Assembly (NCBI RefSeq): GCF_031127875.1
Contig: NZ_JARXIA010000002.1
Coordinates: 1 to 64,000, forward strand
DNA: 64,000 bases
Origin: Pelagicoccus sp. SDUM812005
Lineage (GTDB): Bacteria > Verrucomicrobiota > Verrucomicrobiia > Opitutales > Opitutaceae
Direction of reading: 5' to 3'
Numbering within the stretch: position 1 is the first letter of the stretch; each line of letters begins with the position of its first letter. A program made the translations under genes and the position numbers. Below, in pieces: positions 55,700-64,000 of the stretch. The notes beneath the pieces are model-generated. The model had not been told where the DNA came from, searched no databases, and saw nothing but the letters and a program-made list of their open reading frames with translations.

Positions 55700-58600
55700 A
55701 TGTGCCACTACTTCCAACGACTTCGTGCGGCAGCCCTCGTACTTGCATTCGCAGCAACCACCGCTCAAGCGCTCGCTCAAGCTCCCGCTTATTCGATCAG
55801 CCGCCAATACAATGGTTTCTGGGAGGAGATAAATGCCGCGGGAGAGCTCGGTGGGGCAGACATCAACGTATCGATAAACGGCGGCCCTCCCTTCAGCGAG
55901 GCCCAGCTGAAGTACGGGAACGATCTCAAGTCTTTCGGAAGAGAAGAGTATGACATAACGACGGCCCTTTCGCCTGCCACTTGGCCGCAGGGTTGGAGTG
56001 TACGGATGAGCAGCGACCGCAAGCTACTCATTCAGCACTGTAACTTCAACAATCCCATCGACGACCAATACGAGACCGGCGGTAGCATTTTCGACGAAGC
56101 GACACAGACCTTAACCCGACTCGACCCGAGCTCGCGGTCCTCCTGGTTCATGGACCGGAGCGAGTCCGGCTACGTCGTAGGCTACCGCGACAAGACCGGC
56201 CTAGGCCAAGGAAGCGGGCAGGAAAATTTCTACAAAGTCACCTCCGTCGCCCTCGCCATCAGCCCCTCCGGAACGATCACCGAAGTGCCGCACCCCGAAG
56301 GCCAATACGGTTTCGCGCAACAAGAGGAATTCCCTTATGATATCATCTACGACAACGAAGCGATCCTCACCGGAGTCAACGAAGCAGGCCTCGCCTGCGG
56401 GACAGGCTGGAAAGAGGGGCCTGATGCTTCCTTCAACTACGCACCGGAGGGCCTTTCGTTCACCTACGACATACCGAGCGGGACGACCAAAATCATCCCC
56501 GACCCGTTCCTCGGCTACAAATCCATCCGCGGGGCTTCAGACATAAACGAACGCGGCGAAGTCGTAGGGGTCGCGGGGAACGGATTTCGAAACCAATTTT
56601 GGATCTATTTGCCTGCGCCCAACTACGGTCTACAAGCGGGCACCCACATCATTTACGAGCAGACTGATGGGTCAGAGTCTGGCTGGCGCAGCCAGCGGGA
56701 TTGGCGAGGTCGCTTCCTGCTGCGCGACGTGCGTATCAACAATCGCGGACAAGTGATCTTTCCGGTGTATTTTCCAGGTGGAGACAAGCTTTCGCTAAGG
56801 ATGTGGGACGCAGGCACGCTCAGAAGCTTAACCGACCTAAATCCCGACTCATCACTTCAGATCACGAGCTCGATCGACATCAATGACGCGGGTCAGATCC
56901 TCGTGGGCGTAAACCAGACGCAAACTCGGATCATGAGCCCTTCCCCGCTCTCGATCACCGTCGATCCCTCCGACCCGATTCTGAAAATCGACGATACCTA
57001 TACCGTCTCAGTCAAGCTGCAGCACACGCTCACTGAACCTGCCACCTATGAATTCCTGCGCGGCCCTCTCGAGCTAGAAAACGAGTTTTTCGAATTCTAC
57101 CAATCCGAGGAAGATCTGGATTTGCCCGACGGGCAAGACTTCGCCGCGGAGCCACCCTTCGAGCTGTCTGCCAGCAACTCGGAGTGGACCTTCATGATTC
57201 CGGTCGTGCCAACGAAAAACGGCGTGACCCCACTCTACTCGGAGGTAAAGGTCACCTCAGCTTCCGGCGACGTGCAAACCGTGACGGCAAACCTCGACGC
57301 ACTCATCGAACCCATAGAAGTCGAGTTCACTGTCGTAAAGGAACAGTGGGCATTGAACCAAGTTTCAGAAGAGGATTGGGGCGAACGTTCGAAAGAGGTA
57401 CAAAAAAAGCGCCGCGAAGACATAGCGAACGATACCGCCGTCGCCTACTTCACCGGAACGACCAACGACCCCGAGCCCTTCCGCAATCTACTGGAAGTGG
57501 AGATGAAGCTTACCAACAAAAGTAAGGATACGATCGATAGGATCTCGATTCCAGGCGTCAACGACATCCTTTCCCTTATCCAAAGTACGGATACGGATAA
57601 CCTCGGCGTCCCTCTCTTCCCTGTTCGCTACTACTCCCACGGTGGGTTCGAAGATGATTTGACCATAAGCAGCGACAACAGGGACGAGCCGGATCTCACT
57701 TTGCTCGAAGAAGGAACCGCCACCTTCGCCTGGGTCTTCGAAGCCTACGACGCAAACGCCGATCCCCTAGTGGACGATTCTGCAAATCTGGAATTCAACC
57801 CTCTCATACTCGGCCGAGTGCTTGGCAACGATACGCACCCGGACCTCGACCTTCGCATCGCGCCTGAGCAAAAAATCGACATTATCGACAAGCCGCTCCT
57901 GAAATGGGGCATCCGCCCCAAAGATGGGAGAGTCAACTACCTTTCCGGACAAGTCGTGCGGGTCCAAGGATTTCTTGAGAACGTATCCGGCGACGAAGGA
58001 AACGCGCCGCGAGACATCCTCGTAATGATGTATCCGATACAGGACGGGAATCTTGGTGGCGGCTTCGCGAAAAAAAGAGACGCCTCGCCAGACGGCTTCC
58101 CCGACTACTATGAAATCTTCGAATTGCCGGGTGAAGGCGACGGTAAGCGAATCGATATCGATTCCGTCTTCATCTCCTTCCCAGCAGTGGCCGAAACAAG
58201 CGGAACCGCTCGCTACGGTATCAGGACCTGGCTCGTAAACGAAGACGACACAATCACCTCAGCGGACGGGCAAGCAGTGGTCGATCCCGCTTGGAGTGAC
58301 GAGTTCGAAGTCACCCTAGCTCCGAACCGCCCCCTCTTGAGCGACGAAGATCAACGCCGGCAGGAATGCGCCGCTCTCGGCATTTCGCCTTTCCTATGCG
58401 GCATCGAAGAAGGCACCCTCGACTTCACCAAGGGCATCTACGGACTCGGCCAGTTCCTCTTCTCAGTTGCTGACGGAAACGCCAACCTCTACCGCGGAAT
58501 CATTGCCTATGAAATGCTCGTGGCGAAAAATCTCTTCGACGCCGCGATGGGCGACCCCGATGCCCGCAAGGAACTGTACCAAGCAAGCTACGATAAATAC

Positions 58601-61423
58601 GTCGAGCTCGTGAACCTTAAGGTCATGGTGGGCGAAGGCTTGGACAATGTGCCGATGGCCTTCGATGCCTTTGTCAATCAAAGCGGCGACGCAATGTCTG
58701 GATTCTTCGATGCCGCCTTCGCCGGTGACCTGGAAGAAGTACAATTCCAGATGGGCCGTTTTCTGGGAGCAAATCCAGACTTGCTTCTCGAGCCACTCGC
58801 CATGGGCATGACCTACCAGCGGCTCTTGCGTTCCGCTAAAGTCGCCGAAGCAAGAGTCGTGAACGACGTGATTGCTGCCCAAAGAAAGTCGGATTTCGTC
58901 CGCCAAAACCAGTCGATCAATCAACGTCTCGCAGCCGCTAAAGCCAACCCCGGAATAACGGATCTATCCTCCGCTCTACTCGCCGGAGACCGCCTTTCGA
59001 ACCGCAACCTCCTCGAAATATTCGGGATCGACTCCGACCAGCTCAAGGCCCTCAAAAAGATCGCTTCCGATAATCAAGTGATGCTGTCCTTCCGCTCACG
59101 CTCTGCGCTCGCCCGCGACCTGCTAGCTCGAAAGCTCGCTTGGCCAAAACCCCAGAGACTGAAGTTCAAAACCGTCAACGAGATCGATATCAAGTACCTC
59201 AATTACCCGATCGAATCCCAAGCCATCCTCGAAATCATCGAACCGCCAAAAGCGCTCATCAATAAAACCGGTCCCGAACTGGAAACCGCCCTCGACCAAT
59301 ACATGGACACGATGGTCAAGCAGTATCCAGAACTCACTCAAAACGACGTCCTTTTCGGAGAAGTCCGCAGTCGCCTAAAAACCAGAACCGAAGAGTGGGC
59401 TGATCTCGCTCCCGAATTGAAGCTAAACCCTGAAGGAGTATCCACCATCGAAATACCAACCAATTTCGAAGCGGATCTCCAGTTCGGCCTAAAGAAGGAG
59501 CGCGACCGCATCCCAGACATCGCTGCTAAACAAAAACGAAAAGTCAAAACAACCCTCGACGGCGACGTGATCGATCCAGCCGGAGGCGAACGACGCAAAC
59601 GCTGGACACTCGACATGAGCGACTCGAACGGCGGCAATTTCAAGCCCGTCTCCGGCGACGTTGATTTCATGGCGATCCTCGAACCCAACGGCAGCATGAT
59701 CCTAGACGCCGACCGAAGATTAACCGTATACAAGCAGTTAGCCGAAGCAGTGGACATGCAGCACGGCGAGAGCTTCACCTTCTTTATCGACAAAGCCCGC
59801 AAAAAATACCTCGACGGAAATACATTCGGAGAAGTAGGAGCCGAAGCCCTTTGCACCATATCTCCCTTCGGTGACCAAACGCCAACCGCCGCCTTTTTCG
59901 TCAAGTCGCTTTCCATCATGGAGGGCGCGAACCACAAATTCCTACCGGTCCGAGAAAAGATTCGAAAACTCCCCCGGCTCAAATTGTCCGACGGCAAAAT
60001 CATACTTGAAAAAGGAAAGACGATCGTGACCCGCCGCCCCGACGTGACGGGCGAATACGTCGTCATGGCAGGAGCCCAGATCAACTCCCGGATCAACCTC
60101 GATTTCGTCAATCGCTTCCGCCCTCAGATCATCAAGGAAACCCACCTCGCCACGCTCAAGCGGCTGGCATTCTACCTTTCCACTCGAGTCGCAGAATCCT
60201 CAGGAGTCGAAGACGGGAGCGAAACCTACGCCCGCCCGGACGACGGAAGCAGCACCCTGAGTCTCCTTTCAGACAGCGCTCCGAAACCGCTCAACGAAAA
60301 CGCGCCGCCTCTCCTACAAGTTTCCAATAATCCTGAAACCGGGTTCCTCGAACCGATGGTGTGGACCGAGGGAACCGGATGGAGCTTCGTCACCGGCGCG
60401 GAAGCCATCGCTCTGGGAGACCCCGGAATTCTCGATATGCTGCCGATGACTTTCGCCACCTCTCCCATCGAGCGAGGGGCAAGTGTATTCGAAATCGCAT
60501 CACTAGAAGAACTCCAAGCGAAGGGGAGCTTCTTCAAAGCGGGTGACCGCATCGTCATCGCGCCCGGAACCGAGGAAGAGGAATTTGCCACGCTCCGCAC
60601 GCTATCTCCTTTCACTCTCGCCGCCGGTGCCGTGTTCGAACACCCGACCGGCGTCACTATCGCGACCTTAGGCCCGGATAATACCGACCGCGACGGGGAC
60701 GGTCTTACCGGAATCGAGGAAATAGGCTACGGCACCAACCCCGACGCCTTCGACAGCGATCGAGACGGCAAAAGCGACGGCGACGAAATAGCCCAGGACG
60801 AAGACCCGCTCTCGTTCGCCGAGTTCAAGCTCAACGCATTCTCACTAGCCGACAGTCGCGACGCCCTTACCTTCAGCTGGGACGCCACGCCCAACTACCA
60901 CTACTCGGTCGAATCCTCACCAGATCTCGCGCCTGACTCATGGGCAACCTACATCGGCACCTCTCCAAGCTCGGAAATCGGCACCCTTGACTTGCCGCTC
61001 ACCCCGTCCGCATCCGGCTCGGTATTCTACCGCATGACCATCGCCGCCACAGACGATAGCGACGGAGACGGTTTGAGTGCCAGAGAAGAGCAAGGCCTCG
61101 GCACGAGTATTGACTCAAAGGATACAGATGGCGACGGAACAAGTGACGGTATCGAAATTTACAACGGTACCGACCCGCTCGACTCAGACTCAAATCTCAG
61201 AATCCTATCGCAAACCTACGACGAACTCAACGAACGACACATCCTCCAGTTCACTTCCGTACCGAATTTCAGATACAGAATCGAAAGCGTCCTCCCATCG
61301 GCTCCCGGCGTTTGGAAGCAAGTAGCTGTGGTTACCTCCGGCACGTCCGTCACATCGATAGCAATCCCCGCGGACGAACTGGGCGAAGATCCCGAAAGCT
61401 TCCGAATTACACCTCTTCACTGA
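55700..61423 (+). CDS. Giant exported protein with TSP3-like calcium repeats
   Basis: 1907 residues from ATG 55700 (open to 55655). Signal peptide 1-27 (TTAQALAQ). N-terminal third resembles HAF-type beta repeats (INERGEVVGVAGNGF, INNRGQVIF, INDAGQILVGVNQ). The middle is helical and unrecognised; near residues 1318-1330 (59651-59690) it has SGDVDFMAILEPNGSMI, followed by MQHGESFTFF, a conserved-looking block. The C-terminus has two clusters of DxDxDG repeats (TDRDGDGLTGIEE... DSDRDGKSDGDE; DSDGDGLSAREE... DTDGDGTSDGIE) as in thrombospondin type 3, separated by an Ig-like SVESSPDLAPDSW segment. No cell-wall anchor. Role unknown; see findings. Confidence 0.75.
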   Translation: MCHYFQRLRAAALVLAFAATTAQALAQAPAYSISRQYNGFWEEINAAGELGGADINVSINGGPPFSEAQLKYGNDLKSFGREEYDITTALSPATWPQGWSVRMSSDRKLLIQHCNFNNPIDDQYETGGSIFDEATQTLTRLDPSSRSSWFMDRSESGYVVGYRDKTGLGQGSGQENFYKVTSVALAISPSGTITEVPHPEGQYGFAQQEEFPYDIIYDNEAILTGVNEAGLACGTGWKEGPDASFNYAPEGLSFTYDIPSGTTKIIPDPFLGYKSIRGASDINERGEVVGVAGNGFRNQFWIYLPAPNYGLQAGTHIIYEQTDGSESGWRSQRDWRGRFLLRDVRINNRGQVIFPVYFPGGDKLSLRMWDAGTLRSLTDLNPDSSLQITSSIDINDAGQILVGVNQTQTRIMSPSPLSITVDPSDPILKIDDTYTVSVKLQHTLTEPATYEFLRGPLELENEFFEFYQSEEDLDLPDGQDFAAEPPFELSASNSEWTFMIPVVPTKNGVTPLYSEVKVTSASGDVQTVTANLDALIEPIEVEFTVVKEQWALNQVSEEDWGERSKEVQKKRREDIANDTAVAYFTGTTNDPEPFRNLLEVEMKLTNKSKDTIDRISIPGVNDILSLIQSTDTDNLGVPLFPVRYYSHGGFEDDLTISSDNRDEPDLTLLEEGTATFAWVFEAYDANADPLVDDSANLEFNPLILGRVLGNDTHPDLDLRIAPEQKIDIIDKPLLKWGIRPKDGRVNYLSGQVVRVQGFLENVSGDEGNAPRDILVMMYPIQDGNLGGGFAKKRDASPDGFPDYYEIFELPGEGDGKRIDIDSVFISFPAVAETSGTARYGIRTWLVNEDDTITSADGQAVVDPAWSDEFEVTLAPNRPLLSDEDQRRQECAALGISPFLCGIEEGTLDFTKGIYGLGQFLFSVADGNANLYRGIIAYEMLVAKNLFDAAMGDPDARKELYQASYDKYVELVNLKVMVGEGLDNVPMAFDAFVNQSGDAMSGFFDAAFAGDLEEVQFQMGRFLGANPDLLLEPLAMGMTYQRLLRSAKVAEARVVNDVIAAQRKSDFVRQNQSINQRLAAAKANPGITDLSSALLAGDRLSNRNLLEIFGIDSDQLKALKKIASDNQVMLSFRSRSALARDLLARKLAWPKPQRLKFKTVNEIDIKYLNYPIESQAILEIIEPPKALINKTGPELETALDQYMDTMVKQYPELTQNDVLFGEVRSRLKTRTEEWADLAPELKLNPEGVSTIEIPTNFEADLQFGLKKERDRIPDIAAKQKRKVKTTLDGDVIDPAGGERRKRWTLDMSDSNGGNFKPVSGDVDFMAILEPNGSMILDADRRLTVYKQLAEAVDMQHGESFTFFIDKARKKYLDGNTFGEVGAEALCTISPFGDQTPTAAFFVKSLSIMEGANHKFLPVREKIRKLPRLKLSDGKIILEKGKTIVTRRPDVTGEYVVMAGAQINSRINLDFVNRFRPQIIKETHLATLKRLAFYLSTRVAESSGVEDGSETYARPDDGSSTLSLLSDSAPKPLNENAPPLLQVSNNPETGFLEPMVWTEGTGWSFVTGAEAIALGDPGILDMLPMTFATSPIERGASVFEIASLEELQAKGSFFKAGDRIVIAPGTEEEEFATLRTLSPFTLAAGAVFEHPTGVTIATLGPDNTDRDGDGLTGIEEIGYGTNPDAFDSDRDGKSDGDEIAQDEDPLSFAEFKLNAFSLADSRDALTFSWDATPNYHYSVESSPDLAPDSWATYIGTSPSSEIGTLDLPLTPSASGSVFYRMTIAATDDSDGDGLSAREEQGLGTSIDSKDTDGDGTSDGIEIYNGTDPLDSDSNLRILSQTYDELNERHILQFTSVPNFRYRIESVLPSAPGVWKQVAVVTSGTSVTSIAIPADELGEDPESFRITPLH

Positions 61424-61868
61424 AATACCAAGGTATCGCGGAGCTGGGCTGGCAATGACCTCAGACGTGATGTGATAAGTTCCAAGTAGAAGTCTAATCC
61501 GCGATTCTTCTGTGGGAAGCGACCTTGCGTCGCGACCAGCCAATCACAATCCGTGACGCAGGGCCGCTCCAGGCAACGGTCCCCTCTATTCCGCCTCTTC
61601 GAATAGGAACTCGTCGACGCCACGCCCCGCACGATGAACAGGCTATTATCTGTATATTTGTAAAAATACGTTACACTTTCACCAGCGGCCACTTCGAGCT
61701 CAGTGAAATCACAGCGTCTTCCTTCCCCTAGCTATCCCACTCATTCTGAAAGTCGCTAAGTCCAGCATGTTTCCAGCTCGTGAGGTAATGCCCCGTAAAG
61801 CAGCGGAAGATCCCCCTAGATCGAAACTCATTCACGGGGATTTCCAAAAAACCAACCCATACATCCTC
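61424..61868. other. Intergenic region with a palindromic stretch
   Basis: 445 bases without a supported gene. The stretch 61505-61545 (GCGACCTTGCGTCGC core, GTGGGAAGCGACC around it) is a short palindrome of a type often dispersed in such genomes; no second copy is in this window. AT-rich part near 61650-61680 may hold a promoter for the next gene. Confidence 0.35.
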
Positions 61869-62540
61869 ATGCACCTGAACCCTTTCTTAAAATTCGTCTC
61901 AACGATCACATTCACCGTCGGCTTGGCTTCGACACAAGCAAACGCCATCAACCTCATCACCAACGGCAACTTCGAAACCGGCACCCTCGTCGGCTGGTCG
62001 TCAGGAGATGGTATTAGTTTTGTTATTAACGACGATTCGAACGATTTTGGGGGACCCGCTACGCAAACAGCCCCAATCAACGGACTCTTTGATGCCTTCT
62101 CTATACAGGGTGGTCCTAGCATTAGCATTCTCTCGCAGATGGTCGAGCTTCCAACCGACATCGCGCAGCTAGCCTTGTCTTGGAGCGATCGGATTCAAAA
62201 CTTCGGAGGGAGCTTCGACGATCCCGGTCAAGAATTCCGAGTTTCCTTCTACAACAGTGCCGATCTCCTAATCGCGACGGTATTCAGCACGGACCCAGGC
62301 GACGATACGATCCAGCTCGGCCCCCACCCTCGCTCCTTCGATGTCGCCTCCACGCTGTCCGCTTACGCTGGAGAGTCCGTAAAACTGCAATTCGAAGCGG
62401 CGGCCGAAAGCGGTCCCTTCAACGTCAACATTGACGACGTGCGCCTAGATACGGTACCAGACGCCGGTTCCACGTTCGTGCTGCTACTCTCCGCATCCGC
62501 TCTTCTCTTTGGGCTGCGCCGAAAGATGTTAAATAAATAG
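61869..62540 (+). CDS. VPDSG-CTERM secreted protein
   Basis: 223 residues from ATG 61869 (open to 61767). Signal peptide 1-25 (ASTQANA). The mature protein begins INLITNGNFETGTLVGWSS, a common start for exported carbohydrate-binding-like (choice-of-anchor) beta sandwiches, and contains FRVSFYNSADLLIATVF. The C-terminus VPDAGSTFVLLLSASALLFGLRRK is the VPDSG-CTERM sorting signal. It should be processed by an exosortase not in this window. No terminator seen. Confidence 0.88.
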   Translation: MHLNPFLKFVSTITFTVGLASTQANAINLITNGNFETGTLVGWSSGDGISFVINDDSNDFGGPATQTAPINGLFDAFSIQGGPSISILSQMVELPTDIAQLALSWSDRIQNFGGSFDDPGQEFRVSFYNSADLLIATVFSTDPGDDTIQLGPHPRSFDVASTLSAYAGESVKLQFEAAAESGPFNVNIDDVRLDTVPDAGSTFVLLLSASALLFGLRRKMLNK

Positions 62541-62676
62541 GCCTGCCCAAATAAGAAGCTCAAACCAACGGTCCACCTGCGGTCAACGCGAGCCGCTCCC
62601 CTATAGAGCGAAGAGGCCCCCACGAGACGACAAACAGTCCCGGCCCACTCCCTCAGCAATCTCATCGGTATGCACC

Positions 62677-64000
62677 TCACCTCACCGGCTCGATCTGCGT
62701 CCAGTCCCGGGCGTTCAAATTCGGGTCTGTGTTGAGATTGTATAGTGCATCGTTGTGCAAGATGTAGTTGCCTTGACCATCCGTGTACGCGTTCTGGTAA
62801 TAACTAGGCAGATTGATCGAGCCGCCTGACGGCGTCCCGTATGTAGTTCGCTCATGGATACTGTTCACCGACATGCTTTGCGTCCGATCACTCGAAGCGT
62901 TACGCGATTTCCAGCCATTGAAACTAATATCAAGCACATCCTCCGACTGAGTGGCCCGCGTATTTTGCCAGTTCCGGCTGGCTGCGGCCGCTTTCGCCAT
63001 GCCTTCCTTAAAGATGATCTGCCGACGCCCCGCATACCACTGGTCGATCGCGTACGCCCAATCCGGGTTGATTCGGAGGGAGCGAGCAACCGCTGCAAGC
63101 TCAGGATCTTCCAAAAAATTGCTTCCAACGGGACCCACCAGCGAGGCGACATTGTTGAGATTCCACTTCGCGATTCGAGTAGCGCCATTGAAGTCGATAT
63201 ATGAATAATTGGATACGGTGGCAAAGGTTGTGGATTCGACTCGTTTCCCATTTTCGGTGTACTGAACGACGATCTTGCGGGCCTCTACCGCGTAGCTTTG
63301 ACGCTCGCCGACTCCGCCGCTGCGTTGATTGGCGGCCTGAACCTGTTGAATTGTCGCCGAGGCATTGCGTTGCGCGAGCTGGGTAAGCTCCGGTACGGTT
63401 TCCTCCGATATGATTCGCATATCGCTTATCCGCTGTTCCGGATCGGATTGAGCGAGCACCTTTATCACCTCCCCAACGCTCGAAGGCTGTCTAAAAGCAG
63501 GACGTCCCTCATACGGTTGCATAAAACCGAGCTGGGCGTAGTCCGTATATGTGAATTCCGCGAACGGCAGGAAACTAAAAGAGCGCCCATCCGGGGCCTT
63601 GACCTCAATCGATCCGAAGTAAGGGAGCTCTTTGAACGCCGGGATATGCTCGAACTTGCCCTCCAGTTTCCATCCCTCAGGCACCAACACATGGTAAGCG
63701 GGTAAATTCTTGCGACTCACATCGTAAACGGCCTGATCCTTGAATCGCTGCGCCGGGCCCAAATCGCGATTCGCCTCCCTCTCATTGGACGCTGTTGTTT
63801 CCGTGCCTATCCGCTCTTCGCCGCCTTCGCTGTAATTGGCGAATTTGAAGGTCCCCGCCCCGACGACAACGATGCCGACCGACCCCTTGCCCATGCGACT
63901 TGACCCCAAGCTCGAAACCTCCCGACCGTTCACACTGACGGATACGGAGGAACCGTCCTCCCTAAGCGTGATCCGTTCAAACCCGTCGCCGCTCCCTTCA
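62677..64000 (-). CDS. Extracytoplasmic protein of unknown function, 5' end cut by the window
   Basis: The frame stays open to the right edge: before GTG 63933 it continues in frame as ...ERITLREDGSSVSVSV, so the start lies outside. About 440 residues are visible. Segments are KNLPAYHVLVPEGWKLEGKFEH, FSFLPFAEFTYTDY, and a C-terminal Asn/Tyr-rich region NAYTDGQGNYILHNDALYNLNTDPN + LNARDWTQIEPVR that resembles the end of uncharacterised secreted bacterial proteins ('ndxyxxN..W..l'). No catalytic motif seen. Not resolved further. Confidence 0.7.
   Translation of the reverse strand, partial: EGSGDGFERITLREDGSSVSVSVNGREVSSLGSSRMGKGSVGIVVVGAGTFKFANYSEGGEERIGTETTASNEREANRDLGPAQRFKDQAVYDVSRKNLPAYHVLVPEGWKLEGKFEHIPAFKELPYFGSIEVKAPDGRSFSFLPFAEFTYTDYAQLGFMQPYEGRPAFRQPSSVGEVIKVLAQSDPEQRISDMRIISEETVPELTQLAQRNASATIQQVQAANQRSGGVGERQSYAVEARKIVVQYTENGKRVESTTFATVSNYSYIDFNGATRIAKWNLNNVASLVGPVGSNFLEDPELAAVARSLRINPDWAYAIDQWYAGRRQIIFKEGMAKAAAASRNWQNTRATQSEDVLDISFNGWKSRNASSDRTQSMSVNSIHERTTYGTPSGGSINLPSYYQNAYTDGQGNYILHNDALYNLNTDPNLNARDWTQIEPVR

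Overview
The window looks like a stretch of ordinary chromosome from a GC-rich, Gram-negative member of the Verrucomicrobiota, probably class Opitutae (Puniceicoccaceae/Opitutaceae-like). The basis is two secreted proteins ending in the VPDSG-CTERM type of sorting tail (motif VPDAGST or IPDSGST, then a membrane helix and a basic tail), a very large FG-GAP/ASPIC-UnbV protein, several secreted TPR proteins, and outer-membrane families (FadL, OprO/P) that need an outer membrane. No single gene here fixes the genus. An AcuR/AcuI acrylate pair fits a marine lifestyle. There is no phage, plasmid, insertion sequence or CRISPR array; genes are densely packed on both strands.

Layout. 0-9 kb: a chemoreceptor, a GT-C-like membrane protein, NADP glutamate dehydrogenase, then a red-light signalling cluster (bacteriophytochrome kinase, heme oxygenase, REC-histidine kinase). 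9-15 kb: a 1190-residue FG-GAP/ASPIC protein and a thioredoxin-fold DUF255 protein. 14.8-25.5 kb: a small DUF6941 protein, an isolated trpA, a tRNA-His whose 3' end and terminator are duplicated, MFS, VanZ, DMT and MATE membrane proteins, O-acetylhomoserine sulfhydrylase, FadL, and a PhnA-like zinc protein overlapping a conserved unknown. 25.5-35.5 kb: a HAMP sensor without an output domain, pdxH, an Fpg-like glycosylase coupled to an M24 peptidase, a VPDSG-CTERM protein, Hsp33, TPR/lipoproteins and a methyltransferase.

35.5-42.6 kb is a complete phosphate-starvation module: pstS, pstC, pstA, pstB and phoU on the minus strand, diverging from an OprO/P porin on the plus strand. Between the two arms lie PHO-box-like arrays: TGTTACG-type heptamers repeated every 11 nt, each array 17 nt from a -10-like hexamer, one facing each way. 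pstS is separated from pstC by a terminator hairpin, which would give the excess of binding protein usual for such operons.

42.6-55 kb: a TPR protein, an orphan threonine-rich leader peptide with a terminator and a possible antiterminator in front of an unknown gene, a cysteine hydrolase fused to an RGG/ERNER plus histone-H1-like tail, tsaD divergent from a MidA methyltransferase, rpmB, a cytochrome b562-like protein, a WYL regulator, cydAB, and acuR-acuI with a perfect operator-like inverted repeat. 55-64 kb is looser: a probable ilvC 3' remnant, a 1907-residue exported protein with thrombospondin-type-3 calcium repeats and an unrecognised GDxD/HGES block, a second VPDSG-CTERM protein, and a secreted protein running off the right edge.

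The candidates most worth following as undescribed biology are the orphan threonine-type attenuator (43.6-43.9 kb), the hydrolase with a chromatin-like tail (45-46.3 kb), the core of the giant exported protein (59-60.2 kb), and the tRNA-His 3'-end duplication (16.3-16.6 kb). All identifications are by reading motifs and gene order; no search was run.
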